In this document: positions 37,700-48,690 of the stretch, in pieces
Layout: each line of letters begins with the position of its first letter
Numbering within the stretch: the stretch's first letter is position 1
Assembly: GCF_022549225.1 (NCBI RefSeq)
Contig: NZ_JAKZFD010000001.1
Location: forward strand, 496,001 to 560,000
Length of the DNA: 64,000 nucleotides
Origin: Pelomonas sp. CA6
GTDB lineage: Bacteria; Pseudomonadota; Gammaproteobacteria; Burkholderiales; Burkholderiaceae_C
Direction of reading: 5' to 3'
Notes under the pieces: model-generated
Told to the model about the DNA's origin: nothing
The model's input: only the letters and a program-made list of their open reading frames with translations
The model's database searches: none
Translations under genes and position numbers: made by a program

Positions 37700-38506
37700 A
37701 TGCTGATGCAGCCGCCACTCAAGGTCCTGATCGTCGATGACGAGTCGCTGGCCCGTTTGCGCCTGCGCGGGCTGGTCGAGACCTGTCCCGAGCCTCGCGC
37801 GGAGGTCGTGGCCGAGGCGGCATCGGCGGGCCAGGCCCAGCAATGGCTCAGCGCGCATGCCTGTGACGTGGTGCTGCTGGACGTGCAGATGCCCGGCCCC
37901 GACGGACTGGCGCTGGCGGCCCAGCTGCGCGCGCGCGCGCAGCGGCCGGAGCTGGTCTTCGTCACCGCCCATCCGCAGCACGCGGTGCAGGCCTTCGAGC
38001 TGGAGGCGCTGGACTACCTGACCAAGCCCGTGCGCCGCGAGCGGCTGCAGGCCAGCCTGCAGCGCGTCGCACAGCGCCTGGCCGAGCGCCAGCGGCCAAC
38101 GCAGGCCGAGGCCGGTGGCGCCGAGGGCGACGACAGCGTGATCAGCCTGACCGAACGCGGCCGCGTGCTGCGCATCCCGCTGGCCGAGGTGCTGTACTTC
38201 AAGGCCGAACTCAAGTATCTGACCCTGCGCACCGCCGCCGCCGCCCATGTGATGGACGGCAGCCTGTCCGAGCTGGAACAGCGCCTGGGCGAGCGCTTTC
38301 TGCGCATCCATCGCAACGCGCTGGTGGCCAAGGCCGCGGTGCGCGAGCTGGAGCGCCATGCCGCCGCCGAGGCCGGCGATGGCGAGGGCGGCGGCGACAG
38401 CGAGCCCGGCTGGGCCGTGCGCATCGCCCATGTCAACGAGTGGCTGGCGGTGTCGCGTCGCCAGGTCGCCGCGGTGCGCGAGGCCCTGGCGCGCCAGAGC
38501 CTGTAG
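37700..38506 (+). CDS. algR: LytTR-type response regulator (AlgR-like)
   Basis: This 268-residue regulator has a receiver domain with acidic pocket VDDE and phospho-acceptor Asp61 in [13 protein letters not shown], and Lys in LTKPVRRER. The C-terminal LytTR DNA-binding domain spans about 145-262, with [15 protein letters not shown] and [12 protein letters not shown]. An insert of about 20 Ala/Gly/Glu-rich residues breaks the last strands (about 218-236). It starts 25 bp after algZ. The stop lies inside the convergent DUF2087 gene (74-bp overlap). In Pseudomonas hemC follows directly; here the CRISPR block intervenes. Confidence 0.88.
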   Translation: MLMQPPLKVLIVDDESLARLRLRGLVETCPEPRAEVVAEAASAGQAQQWLSAHACDVVLLDVQMPGPDGLALAAQLRARAQRPELVFVTAHPQHAVQAFELEALDYLTKPVRRERLQASLQRVAQRLAERQRPTQAEAGGAEGDDSVISLTERGRVLRIPLAEVLYFKAELKYLTLRTAAAAHVMDGSLSELEQRLGERFLRIHRNALVAKAAVRELERHAAAEAGDGEGGGDSEPGWAVRIAHVNEWLAVSRRQVAAVREALARQSL

Positions 38507-39158
38507 CGGGCGGCGCGCCGGGCAGCACGCCGGGCTGCACCGGCCCGCTGACGGATGGCCGGCGCGCCTGGAAGCGCGCGCGCCAGGCGCTCAGCAGCGC
38601 GCGCACCTCGTCGTCGGGCCGCGCGGGCAGCTTGCGGTAGGCCGAGCAGTCGCTGGCGCGCGTCATCAGCCGGTGGTTGATCAGCTCGCGGCGCAGCGTC
38701 ACGTGGTCGCCAAAGCCGTTGGCGGCGCGCAGCACCGCGTTCACCTCGGCTTCGGTGTAGGTGCGCTTGGCGTCGAAGCGCGTCCACAGCACCCACATCG
38801 CCATGCGCTGCACCGTGTACTTGGTGGGCCAGCGCAGCAGCCGGCCCTGAGCGTCGAACTGCTTCAGCGTGCGCCGCGCGTTGTCGCTCAGCGCCGCAAC
38901 GGCGCTCGCCGGGGCCTCGTGGCCACCGTCCGGCGCCACCGTCGCGTCGGGCTCGCAAAGCCGGGGCAGGGCGGGCGGCGCGGCGGCCTTGAGCGCCTGC
39001 AGGTTGCGAAAGCCGGCGGCGCGGGCGATCAGGTTCTGCAGCTGCACATGGCCGGCCGGGGCCAGGTCTTGCGCGGCGTGCTCGGCCAGCGCGCGCGCGA
39101 GGCGCCGCGCGAAAACGGACAGATCGGCCACCAGCAGGGGCGTGGGTTGGCGTGCCAT
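38433..39158 (-). CDS. DUF2087 domain protein
   Basis: This is a 241-residue protein. Residues about 110-180 match the DUF2087 pattern (AKRTYTEAEVNAVLRAANGF, then DHVTLRRELINHRLMTR and SAYRKLP), a small domain sometimes fused to regulators. The N-terminal ~60 residues (LLVADLSVFARRLARAL.., LQNLIARAAGFRNLQAL) look like a short helical, possibly DNA-related segment. The tail is Pro/Gly/Ala-rich disorder. The last ~25 codons overlap algR tail to tail. ATG 39158 has GAGGAG about 9 bases upstream. Function is unknown. Confidence 0.78.
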   Translation of the reverse strand: MARQPTPLLVADLSVFARRLARALAEHAAQDLAPAGHVQLQNLIARAAGFRNLQALKAAAPPALPRLCEPDATVAPDGGHEAPASAVAALSDNARRTLKQFDAQGRLLRWPTKYTVQRMAMWVLWTRFDAKRTYTEAEVNAVLRAANGFGDHVTLRRELINHRLMTRASDCSAYRKLPARPDDEVRALLSAWRARFQARRPSVSGPVQPGVLPGAPPATGSGAPGPRAPRRPGDATPPATR

Positions 39159-39741
39159 GACAAAGACTCCTCGTCGTCGTTCGAGGCCTGGGCCGGACTG
39201 CGCGGCGTGTGAGCACGCCCCGCCCGGTGGTCGCCGACTTGCCGGTCCGGCCCGCGGCCTCTCGTCGAAGAGGGCTCACGGCGCGAACGCATCATCAAGA
39301 TCCAAGGGCAGGTTTAGCTCGCGGCCAAGCCGCGCGGCGACGCCTGGGTGAACTGCCGACCCGGTCCGCAGTGTAGGGGCGCGCGCCCGGGCGGGCGGGG
39401 GCGGTGCGGCGAACGGCGGGATGGCGGGATGAATGGCAGTCGCCGGGACCGGCCAGCCAGCGGGGTCGCAATGGTCCGCATTGATGTGGCGCAAGTCGCC
39501 ACTGGCGCCGCCCCCCGGATTCCAGGGGGCGGCGAAACCCTGGCGGGCCTTTCTGCGCCGGGTCGGCCTCCTATGATCCTGCGCACACGACCAAGATAGT
39601 CATCGCGCCGTCTTCCATCAGCTTCACTCAGAAAGCGGGGGGCGGTCTGCCGGGGAGGGATGACGGAATGCAGACAGGTGGACGGCTTGCTCACGCCATG
39701 TGGTGTGGCAGGCCCATGGGGTGAGCGCGCGCGCGCCGACG
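39159..39741. other. Intergenic region upstream of the cas operon
   Basis: No gene is recognised in these ~580 bases between the divergent DUF2087 and cas3 genes. A TATGAT at 39572-39577, preceded 16 bp upstream by TTTCTG, is a possible cas promoter on the plus strand, but the -35 match is poor. Frames on both strands lack start signals or recognisable products. Confidence 0.45.
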
Positions 39742-42531
39742 ATGGCCGGCTTGCGCCATCGACTCTGCTTCGAATATTGGGGCAAGGCCAGGCCTGCCGA
39801 GGGTGAGGCGGGCTGCCACCTGCTGCCGCTGCACAGCCTGGACGTGGCGGCGGTCGGTGACGTGTACCTGCGCCTCAACCCGCCGCTCCTGGCCTGGTTG
39901 GCCGCCGAGCTGGGCTGTGCCGACGATCTCCCGCGCGTGCGCGCCTGGCTGGTGTTCTGGCTCGCCTTGCATGACCTGGGCAAGTTCTCGCTCAGCTTCC
40001 AGGCGCAGCGGCTGGACGTGATGGAGCGCCTGCAGCACGAACCCGCGCCGCACCGAGGGTTGCCCGACGTCCGGCACGACAGCCTGGGGCATCAGCTGTG
40101 GATCGAGGATCTGCTGCCGGAGGTGCTCGCGGACGCCTGGTTCGACGGCGACGACGGCGCGCTGGAGGAGGGGCTGGGCTGGTGGGTCAGGGCCGTCACA
40201 GGCCATCACGGCCAGCCCCCGCGGGAAGACGTTCCGCTGATGAGCCGGCACTTCCGGCCCCGTGATCGTGAGGCTGCGCGGGCGTTCGCCCGCGAGATGC
40301 GGGTCTGGCTGTTGCCGGACACGGCCGCGGCGCTGCCGCGTGCCCTGGGCGCCCGGTTTGCGCCGCTCAGCCAAGCCCTGTCCTGGTGGGTGGCGGGGCT
40401 GGCCGTGTTGGCCGACTGGATAGGGTCCAACGCCGAGGTGTTCCGCTACCAGGACCAGGCCCCCGACACGCTGGATGCCTATTGGGCGCTGGCCCGGCAG
40501 CGCGCCGAACAGGCGCTGCAGCGTTCCGGCGTGCTGCCCGTGGCGCGGCAGTCCGCGCTGAGCTTTGAGCAGCTGTTCCCCGCCATCCGGCACCCTTCGC
40601 CGCTGCAGGACTGGGCGGCCCGCGTGCCCTTGCTGCCGGGGCCGCAGCTGCATTTGCTGGAGGATGTGACGGGCGCGGGCAAGACCGAGGCCGCACTGAT
40701 GCTGGCCCATCGCCTGATGGCCGACGGCCACGCCGAAGGCTTCTTCATCGGGTTGCCCACCATGGCCACGGCCAATGCGATGTACCAGCGCCTGGCGGCG
40801 TTCTACGCGCGGCTGTTTGCCGGGCACGCCAGCCTGGTGCTGGCCCATGGCGGGAGCCGGCTGGTGGAGGAGTTCGCTGCCTCCATCGTCGAATCCGGGC
40901 CCGATGAAGGCGACGCGGCGCAGGGCGATGACAGCGCCACTCGCCGCTGCCAGCGCTGGCTGGCCGACCACAACAAGCGCGCCTTGCTGTCGCCGGCCGG
41001 CATTGGGACCGTCGACCAGGTGCTGCTGGGCGCGCTGCAAAGCAAGCATCAGAGCCTGCGTCTGCTGGGTCTGGCGCGCAAGGTGCTGATCGTCGACGAG
41101 GTCCACGCCTGCGATCCCTATATGCAGCAGACCTTGGAGACTCTGCTGCGGCTGCATGCGCAAGCCGGTGGCAGCGCCATCCTGCTGTCTGCCACGCTGA
41201 GCGGGGGGATGAAGGCTTCGCTGATGCGCGCCTTTGCCCAGGGCCGCGGATTTGAGGACGCGCCGGCGCTGCGCAAGGCGGACTATCCCCTCGCCAGCCA
41301 CTGGTCCGCGGTCCGCCCGGAGTGCGTGGATGAGCACGCGCTGCCGACCCGGCCCGAGGTCCGGCGCGAACTCGCCGTGCGCTATCTCTGCGACCGTCGC
41401 GAAGTCATCGCGGGCATCGTCGCCGCGTTGCGCCAGGGGCAATGCGTGGCCTGGATCCGCAACACGGTGGGCGATGCCCTGCAGGCCCACGCCGAGATGG
41501 CCGGGCAATGGCCGGCTGAGCGCATCACGCTGTTCCATGCGCGCTTCGCGCTGGGCGATCGGCTGGATATCGAGGCCGAGGTGCTGGCGCAGTTTGGCGC
41601 CCAGAGCGGGCCGGGCCGGCACCAGGGCCGTTTGCTGATTGCGACCCAAGTGGCGGAGCAATCGCTGGACGTGGACTTTGACCTGGTCGTCAGCGACCTC
41701 GCGCCGATTGACCGGCTGATCCAGCGCGCCGGGCGGCTGCAGCGCCATGTGCGCGACGCCCAGGGCCATCGACTGCCCGCCGGCGCAGCCGATGGCCGCG
41801 GTCCGCCGGTGCTGTGGGTGCTGGGGCCTCCATGGACCGCCGACCCCGACCCGCGCTGGCTGCGCCAGGCGTGTCCCCGATCGGCCCAGGTCTATCCCAA
41901 CCACGCGCAACTCTGGCTCAGCGCGCGGGCCCTGCAGCCGGGCCGCCTGCGCATGCCCGACGATGCGCGCACCCTGATCGAATCGGTGTTCGGCGACGCT
42001 GCCGATGCGCAGGTGCCCGCCGGCCTTCAGCGCAGCGCCGACGAGGCGCTGGGCAAGGCCTATGCCGACAAATCGCAGGCGCAGCTCAACAGCATCAAGC
42101 CGGCCGAGGGTTACATCAGGCGGGGCCTGGCGTGGGCTGACGACACCGTGGCGCCTTCGCGCCTGGGCGAAGACACCGTCGAGTTGCTGCTGGGGCGCTG
42201 GGAGGGCGACCAGCTGCAACCATGGCGTGCCGACCGTGGACGGGAGGCCTGGGCCTACAGCACCTTGCGGGTGGCCAGGCGCTTGATTGCCGAGGTGGAG
42301 CCTCCGCAAGACCCGGCGCGACGGGCAGCGCTGCAGGCGACGTTGTCCAAGCTGCTTGGAGCGGGGCAGGGCAAGGTCCTGCTTGCCTTTGATGCGGAAG
42401 CGGCTTCCGGCCTTGCGCGGGCTAGGGGCGCCGCTGACCGGGACGGTCGCCCTCGCGATGTCCTGACCTGGACTTATGACCCCTCGATGGGTCTGCGTGT
42501 GTTGACGGCTCCCCAGGAGGATGCTTCATGA
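39742..42531 (+). CDS. cas3: CRISPR-associated helicase-nuclease Cas3 (type I-E)
   Basis: This ~929-residue effector degrades DNA opened by Cascade. The N-terminal HD nuclease has His31 (LPLHSLDVAAV), His77-Asp78 (HDLGKF) and GHHG near 154. The SF2 helicase follows: Walker A TGAGKT (310-315), DEVH (452-455) and C-terminal QRAGRLQRH. Motifs look intact, so it should be active. The start is uncertain: GTG at 39700 and 39721 are in frame, and none has a strong Shine-Dalgarno; the Cas3 homology begins at CFEYWGKA just after 39742. The stop overlaps the casA start (ATGA). Confidence 0.95.
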   Translation: MAGLRHRLCFEYWGKARPAEGEAGCHLLPLHSLDVAAVGDVYLRLNPPLLAWLAAELGCADDLPRVRAWLVFWLALHDLGKFSLSFQAQRLDVMERLQHEPAPHRGLPDVRHDSLGHQLWIEDLLPEVLADAWFDGDDGALEEGLGWWVRAVTGHHGQPPREDVPLMSRHFRPRDREAARAFAREMRVWLLPDTAAALPRALGARFAPLSQALSWWVAGLAVLADWIGSNAEVFRYQDQAPDTLDAYWALARQRAEQALQRSGVLPVARQSALSFEQLFPAIRHPSPLQDWAARVPLLPGPQLHLLEDVTGAGKTEAALMLAHRLMADGHAEGFFIGLPTMATANAMYQRLAAFYARLFAGHASLVLAHGGSRLVEEFAASIVESGPDEGDAAQGDDSATRRCQRWLADHNKRALLSPAGIGTVDQVLLGALQSKHQSLRLLGLARKVLIVDEVHACDPYMQQTLETLLRLHAQAGGSAILLSATLSGGMKASLMRAFAQGRGFEDAPALRKADYPLASHWSAVRPECVDEHALPTRPEVRRELAVRYLCDRREVIAGIVAALRQGQCVAWIRNTVGDALQAHAEMAGQWPAERITLFHARFALGDRLDIEAEVLAQFGAQSGPGRHQGRLLIATQVAEQSLDVDFDLVVSDLAPIDRLIQRAGRLQRHVRDAQGHRLPAGAADGRGPPVLWVLGPPWTADPDPRWLRQACPRSAQVYPNHAQLWLSARALQPGRLRMPDDARTLIESVFGDAADAQVPAGLQRSADEALGKAYADKSQAQLNSIKPAEGYIRRGLAWADDTVAPSRLGEDTVELLLGRWEGDQLQPWRADRGREAWAYSTLRVARRLIAEVEPPQDPARRAALQATLSKLLGAGQGKVLLAFDAEAASGLARARGAADRDGRPRDVLTWTYDPSMGLRVLTAPQEDAS

Positions 42532-44153
42532 ACCTGCTCGACGAACCCTGGATCCCCGTCCGCCGCCATGATGGTGAGTCGGACTGGATCCGCCCGGCCC
42601 AGCTGGGCGATCCGGCGTTGGCGGCGTTCGACGCCTGCCGGGCGGACTTCAACGGTGCGCTGGCGCAGTTCGCGATCGGCTTGCTGCAGACCTGCGCGCC
42701 GGCCGAAGACCTGTCCAGCTGGCGCCAATGGCTGCGCGACCCGCCCGATGCGGCCACGCTGGACCCATGCCTGGCTCCGCATCGCGCCGCTTTCGAGCTG
42801 GACGGGGACGGTCCTCGATTCATGCAAGACCTGACCCTGAGGGCCGATGAGGGCGAGCCGCTGAGTGTCGCCAACCTGCTGATCGAAACGCCGGGCGGGA
42901 AAACGATCCGCGACAACAGCGATCACTTCATCAAGCGCGGCCGTGTGACGGCGATCTGTCCGCATTGCGCGGCGCTGGCGCTGTTCACGCTGCAAACCAA
43001 TGGCCCACCCGGTGGCAAAGGCCATCGCACGGGCCTGCGCGGCGGTGGACCCCTGACCACGCTGCTGGCCGTCTCGGCGGCGCCCAACCGGCCGGCCAGC
43101 CTGTGGCAGACGCTGTGGATGAATGTGCGCGAGTCGGCCGTCTTCATGCCCGAGCCCCTGGCGCCCGGCATGGCGCAGCCCTCGCGCACCTTTCCCTGGC
43201 TCGCGCCACAAGAGGCGTTGCAGCAGGGCCAGGCGGGCCAGCTCACGCCGGCGCAGGTGCACCCGGCCCATGTGTTCTGGGCCATGCCGCGGCGCATCCG
43301 CCTCGATTTCGAACAGGCGGCTCCGGGCGGAAGTTGTGACCTGTGCGGCCGCGAGGCTGCCCAGCGGCTGGCGCACTACGTCACGCGCAACTACGGCCTG
43401 AACTACAAGGGGGCCTGGCTGCATCCGTTGTCGCCCTACGACCAGGGCAAAGAGGGGCTGCTTCCGCTGCGTCCGCAGTCCGATGGGCTGGGCTATCGGC
43501 ACTGGCTGGCCTGGGTGCTGGGGGTGCATGACGACAAGAAGCGGGTGGCTCCCGCCCAGGTCCTTGCCACGCTGGCGCAGCGCGAACGCGCGGCCGGGCT
43601 GCCACTGCGGGTGTGGGCCTTCGGCTACCACATGGACAAAATGAAGCCCCGCGGCTGGTACGAGTCCACCGTGCCCCTGTATGCGCTGAGCGAGTGTGGG
43701 CCCGCCGCGCACAAGATGCTGCGCGAGGAGGTGGGCAGCTGGCTGGCCGGCGCCGAGTTTGCATTGGGGGCGCTGCGCATTGCCGTGAAGACCGCCTGGT
43801 TTGGCCACGAGGCGCGCGGCGATCTTGGTTTTGTGGACGCTGCGTTCTGGAGCCGGACCGAGCCGCTCTTCTACCCCTTGCTGCGGGATCGCATCCACGC
43901 GCTGCGCGACGGCGTGGACGCGGACCCGCTGCAGATAGCGGAGAACTGGCGGCGGGCCTTGGGTGCCACCGCGCTGCGCTTGTTCGACCGCGAACTGGTC
44001 GGGGCCGGCGCCGTCGAGCGGCAGCACCCGGACCGGGTGAGCCACGCTCGGCGACAGCTGGGCCAGAGCCTGAACGGATCCAAGCTGCGCGCAGCGCTGA
44101 GCCTGCCCGAGCCCGTCGGCGAACCGAAGAAGACCCAGCGTCGTACCGGCTGA
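42528..44153 (+). CDS. casA: Type I-E Cascade large subunit CasA/Cse1
   Basis: This 541-residue protein recognises the PAM and recruits Cas3. The start MNLLDEPWIPVRR is typical of Cse1. Two Cys pairs, CPHC (about 145-148) and CDLC (about 270-273), match the zinc site seen in some Cse1 proteins. The C-terminal part is helical, as expected for the four-helix bundle. It is somewhat longer than the 502 residues of E. coli CasA. Translation is coupled to cas3 by a 4-bp overlap. Confidence 0.95.
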   Translation: MNLLDEPWIPVRRHDGESDWIRPAQLGDPALAAFDACRADFNGALAQFAIGLLQTCAPAEDLSSWRQWLRDPPDAATLDPCLAPHRAAFELDGDGPRFMQDLTLRADEGEPLSVANLLIETPGGKTIRDNSDHFIKRGRVTAICPHCAALALFTLQTNGPPGGKGHRTGLRGGGPLTTLLAVSAAPNRPASLWQTLWMNVRESAVFMPEPLAPGMAQPSRTFPWLAPQEALQQGQAGQLTPAQVHPAHVFWAMPRRIRLDFEQAAPGGSCDLCGREAAQRLAHYVTRNYGLNYKGAWLHPLSPYDQGKEGLLPLRPQSDGLGYRHWLAWVLGVHDDKKRVAPAQVLATLAQRERAAGLPLRVWAFGYHMDKMKPRGWYESTVPLYALSECGPAAHKMLREEVGSWLAGAEFALGALRIAVKTAWFGHEARGDLGFVDAAFWSRTEPLFYPLLRDRIHALRDGVDADPLQIAENWRRALGATALRLFDRELVGAGAVERQHPDRVSHARRQLGQSLNGSKLRAALSLPEPVGEPKKTQRRTG

Positions 44154-44189
44154 AACGCCGGCCGACGCGCTCCCCAGGAGAAGACCACG

Positions 44190-44768
44190 ATGACGACGCA
44201 AGAGACCCTGCAGGAGCCGCCGGCGGCCCCGGCCGAAGCCCAACGCCATGCCGGCCATCGCTTGCCCGGCCCGGTGAAGGATCGCTTCCTGGCCTGGTGG
44301 ACCCGGCTGCAGCACGAGGGCGCCCCCGGCCCGGTGCGCGCCGACCGTGCCGCCCTGAGGCGTGCCCATGACCTGACGGCGGTGGTCTGCACGCCGGCCT
44401 ATCAGCGCATCTACCGTGAACTGGTGCAGGCCAACGGTGGCGTGTCCTGGGACAAGCCCTGGCAGCAGGACCGGATCGCGGCGTTGATCGCACTGGCCGC
44501 CCATGTGGAGAAGCGCAGCGGGAAGAACCTGCCACAGGCCATGAGCCAGCAGGCCGAAGGCAGCGATCGCAACCTGGTGAGCGACCTGCGCTTCGCGCGG
44601 CTGCTGGACTCGCCCGACATCGAATCGCTGTTCACCGGGCTGCGCCGGCTGCTGCCGCTGATCCAGCGCCAGACCGATCCCGGAGCATTGGCCGACGACC
44701 TGTTCGAGTGGGGCGACCGGATCAAGAAGCGCTGGGCCTACGACTACATCTGGCGCGGCAAGCCCTGA
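44190..44768 (+). CDS. casB: Type I-E Cascade small subunit CasB/Cse2
   Basis: This 192-residue helical protein is present in two copies in Cascade and stabilises the displaced strand. It has the characteristic ALRRAHDLTAVVCTPAYQRIYREL, an AALIALAAHVE helix, and the ending RIKKRWAYDYI. The N-terminal 25 residues are Ala/Pro/Glu-rich. AGGAG lies upstream of the ATG at 44190. It sits 36 bp after casA, as in all type I-E operons. Confidence 0.93.
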   Translation: MTTQETLQEPPAAPAEAQRHAGHRLPGPVKDRFLAWWTRLQHEGAPGPVRADRAALRRAHDLTAVVCTPAYQRIYRELVQANGGVSWDKPWQQDRIAALIALAAHVEKRSGKNLPQAMSQQAEGSDRNLVSDLRFARLLDSPDIESLFTGLRRLLPLIQRQTDPGALADDLFEWGDRIKKRWAYDYIWRGKP

Positions 44769-44820
44769 CCCCACGATACCCAAGCCATCCCATCACAACA
44801 TCGCCAGAGAGGACCGATTC

Positions 44821-45882
44821 ATGACCCGCTTTGTCCAGCTGCACCTGCTGACCTGCTACCCGCCGTCCAACCTCAACCGCGACGACACCGGCCGCCCGAA
44901 GACGGCGCTGGTTGGCGAGGCCCTGCGACTGCGCGTCTCGTCGCAGAGCCTCAAGCGCGCCTGGCGCTGCTCCGAGCGATTCGAGGAAGCGCTGTCGGGC
45001 CACCTGGGCACGCGCACCAAGCTGATGGGCAAGGAGGTCTTCGACACCCTGAAAAAGGGCGGCGTGGCGGAAAAGCCGGCGCGCGAATGGGCCAAGGACA
45101 TCGCCGGGCGGTTCGGCAAGTTGAAGTCCGACAAGAAGGCCGAGCACGATGCCGACCTCGAGATCGAGCAACTCGCCCACATCAGCCCCGAGGAGCACGA
45201 GGCGATCCAGGCGCTGTGCCAGACCCTGATCGCGCGCCAGGACAAGCCCACCGAGGCCGAACTGGCGCTGCTGACGCGGCCCCGCCGCGCGGTGGACATC
45301 GCGATGTTCGGCCGCATGCTGGCCGACAAGGCGGAGTTCAATGTCGAGGCGGCGGTGCAGGTGGCCCATGCCTTCACGGTGCACAAGGCCGCCGTGGAGG
45401 ACGATTACTTCAGCGCGGTGGACGATCTGAGCCCGCGCGGGGCTTCGGGCGCGGCCCACATTGGCGAGCGGGGCTATGGCGCGGGCCTGTTCTACCTGTA
45501 CCTGTGCATCGATCGGGCGCTGCTGCGCCGTAACCTGGGCGATGACGAAGCGCTGGCCCGGCGCGCGCTGGAGGCCCTGGCCCGCGCCGTGACCCAGGTG
45601 TCGCCCACCGGCATGCAGAACAGCTACGGCTCCCGCGCCTATGCCAGCCACGTGTTCGCCGAACGGGGCGACCAGCAGCCGCGCACGCTGGCCCAGGCCT
45701 TCCTGAAGCCCGTGCAGGCCCGAGGGGAGGGCAGCCTGCTGGACGAGGCGGTCGCCGCCCTGCACCGGCGCAGCGACAACTTCGACAAGGTCTACGGCGC
45801 CTGCGCCGATGCCCGCTACACGCTGGACGTCGAGCAGGGCCAGGGCACGCTCGATGGGCTGGTGGACTTCCTGCGCGGGTGA
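44821..45882 (+). CDS. casC: Type I-E Cascade backbone CasC/Cas7e
   Basis: This 353-residue RAMP-fold protein assembles as six copies along the crRNA. Family features are FVQLHLLTCYPPSNLNRDDTGRPKTA at the start, RVSSQSLKRAWR, the mid-protein DIAMFGRMLAD thumb segment, and AHIGERGYGAGLFYLY. Length matches E. coli CasC (363). GAGAGGA precedes the ATG at 44821. The stop lies 4 bases before casD. Confidence 0.95.
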   Translation: MTRFVQLHLLTCYPPSNLNRDDTGRPKTALVGEALRLRVSSQSLKRAWRCSERFEEALSGHLGTRTKLMGKEVFDTLKKGGVAEKPAREWAKDIAGRFGKLKSDKKAEHDADLEIEQLAHISPEEHEAIQALCQTLIARQDKPTEAELALLTRPRRAVDIAMFGRMLADKAEFNVEAAVQVAHAFTVHKAAVEDDYFSAVDDLSPRGASGAAHIGERGYGAGLFYLYLCIDRALLRRNLGDDEALARRALEALARAVTQVSPTGMQNSYGSRAYASHVFAERGDQQPRTLAQAFLKPVQARGEGSLLDEAVAALHRRSDNFDKVYGACADARYTLDVEQGQGTLDGLVDFLRG

Positions 45883-45886
45883 GGCC

Positions 45887-46672
45887 ATGGCGGACTACCT
45901 GATCTTTCAGCTGCAGGGGCCCATGGCGTCCTGGGGCGAGCCGGCCGTGGGCGAGTTCCGCGGCAGCGCCGAGCAGCCCTCGCAATCGGCGCTGCTGGGC
46001 CTGCTGGCGGCCGCGCTGGGCCTGGCGCGCGAGGACGAAGCCGGGCATGCGGCATTGCGCGACGGCTATTGGCTGGCCAGCGCCATGCTGGATGCGGGCA
46101 GCCTGCTGCGGGACTATCACACCGCCCAGGTGCCGCCTCGCTCGGCCTTGAAAGGGCGGCCGCAGGCCACGCGGCGGCAGGAGCTGGCGGTGCCCCACTT
46201 CGATCTGGGCACCATTCCTTCCAGGCGTGACTATCGGCAAGGCGCGGCCTGGCTCGTCGCCGTGCAGGCACGCGAGGCGGCCCCGCACGATCTCCCCACG
46301 TTGGCCGCCGCGCTGCGCGCTCCCCGCTATGTGCTGTATCTGGGGCGCAAGAGCTGTCCCCCTGCGGCGCCCTTGTGGCCGCAGCTGCTGGCCGCGGATT
46401 CGGTGCTGGACGCGATGCGTGCCTATGCCGAGCGGCATGACGCGGCACGCCAGAGTGCCGCTGCGGGCCGGGGCAAAGCGCCGCTGGAACCCCTGCCTGC
46501 GCCGCTGCGTCTGGCCTTTGATGAGCGGATGGTGGCCGGCGCACCGACGGACCTGACCCTGCGTCGCAAAGACCGCGTGATCCGGCGCCAGCGCTGGCAG
46601 TTCGGGGACCGGGACGAGCAGGTGTCGCTGCTGCAGCATCCCGGCGAAGACGGCTCGCGCACGGAGGCTTGA
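45887..46672 (+). CDS. casD: Type I-E Cascade subunit CasD/Cas5e
   Basis: This 261-residue RAMP protein caps the 5' handle of the crRNA. It begins YLIFQLQGPMASWGEPAVGEFRG, the classic Cas5e start, and has RDYHTAQVPP and YVLYLGRKSCPPAAPL further in. The ATG at 45887 is chosen because the family motif starts immediately after it, and GTGAGG overlaps the end of casC as a Shine-Dalgarno. It ends 3 bases before casE. Confidence 0.94.
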   Translation: MADYLIFQLQGPMASWGEPAVGEFRGSAEQPSQSALLGLLAAALGLAREDEAGHAALRDGYWLASAMLDAGSLLRDYHTAQVPPRSALKGRPQATRRQELAVPHFDLGTIPSRRDYRQGAAWLVAVQAREAAPHDLPTLAAALRAPRYVLYLGRKSCPPAAPLWPQLLAADSVLDAMRAYAERHDAARQSAAAGRGKAPLEPLPAPLRLAFDERMVAGAPTDLTLRRKDRVIRRQRWQFGDRDEQVSLLQHPGEDGSRTEA

Positions 46673-46675
46673 ACG

Positions 46676-47401
46676 ATGTACTTCAGCATGATCACTCCAG
46701 CCCCGGGGCGCGAGCGCGAGGCCATGCACCAGCGCAGCGTCGGCCCCTATGCGGATCACCAATGGCTGTGGCGCTGGTTTCCCGCCGAGGCCGACACGCC
46801 GCGGGACTTTCTGTTTCGTCGGTATGAGTCACGGGACGGCCTGCCGCGCTACTACACCGTGTCGCGACGCCCTCCCGTGCCCCTGGACGGCACCTGGACG
46901 GTGCAGAGCCGTCCCTATCAGCCCGAGCTGAGGCCCGGCGATGTGCTGGGCTTCGAGCTGCGCGCCAACCCCACGGTCCGCCACGGGCGCGACGGCAAGT
47001 CCAAGCGCCATGACGTGGTGATGGAGGCCAAGAAGCAGCATCTGGCCGCGCGCGGCTTGCAGCGTTGGGGGGAGTGGGAGAGCCAGGACCGCCCCGCGCT
47101 GCAGGCCCTGATCCACGAACGCTGCGGCCACTGGCTGGCGCGACGGGGCGAGGCGCATGGCTTCGAGCCGCTGCAGGACGAACTCATCGTCGAGTCCTAC
47201 CAGCAGCACCGGGAGCGGCAGGACCAGTCCATGCGCTTCACCACGGTGGACTTCCGCGGCCTGCTGCGCGTGACCGATGCGCAGGCATTCACGCAGGCGC
47301 TGTTCCAGGGCCTGGGCAGTGCCAAGGGCATGGGTTGCGGGCTCCTGCTGGTGCGCCGCGCGGATCCTGCCCTGGGTGGCGAAGAAGACCGTGGCGACTG
47401 A
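46676..47401 (+). CDS. casE: crRNA-processing endoribonuclease CasE/Cas6e
   Basis: This 241-residue double-RAMP nuclease cuts the repeat RNA at the base of its hairpin, leaving the 8-nt ATGAACCG handle. The N-terminal DHQWLWRWFP region supplies the likely catalytic His (about 28). Near the C-terminus the glycine-rich GLGSAKGMGCGLLLVRR is the conserved RNA-binding loop. The repeats of the downstream array (stem CCCCAC/GTGGGG) are its predicted substrate. The start ATG lies 3 bases after casD. Confidence 0.94.
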   Translation: MYFSMITPAPGREREAMHQRSVGPYADHQWLWRWFPAEADTPRDFLFRRYESRDGLPRYYTVSRRPPVPLDGTWTVQSRPYQPELRPGDVLGFELRANPTVRHGRDGKSKRHDVVMEAKKQHLAARGLQRWGEWESQDRPALQALIHERCGHWLARRGEAHGFEPLQDELIVESYQQHRERQDQSMRFTTVDFRGLLRVTDAQAFTQALFQGLGSAKGMGCGLLLVRRADPALGGEEDRGD

Positions 47402-47455
47402 GCCCGTGAGCGCAGGCGCGGCGCCACCCCGGAGCGCGGTGCGAAGGGGCTCGCG

Positions 47456-48690
<1,235 letters not shown>

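Noticed and set aside
36625-38506. AlgZ/AlgR as evidence of alginate production
   Set aside because: The pair is widespread in beta- and gammaproteobacteria without alginate genes, and no alg biosynthesis gene is present here.
39314-39694. Minus-strand 126-codon frame upstream of cas3
   Set aside because: No ribosome binding site, Pro/Arg-rich shadow composition, and no similarity to Cas accessory proteins or anti-CRISPRs.
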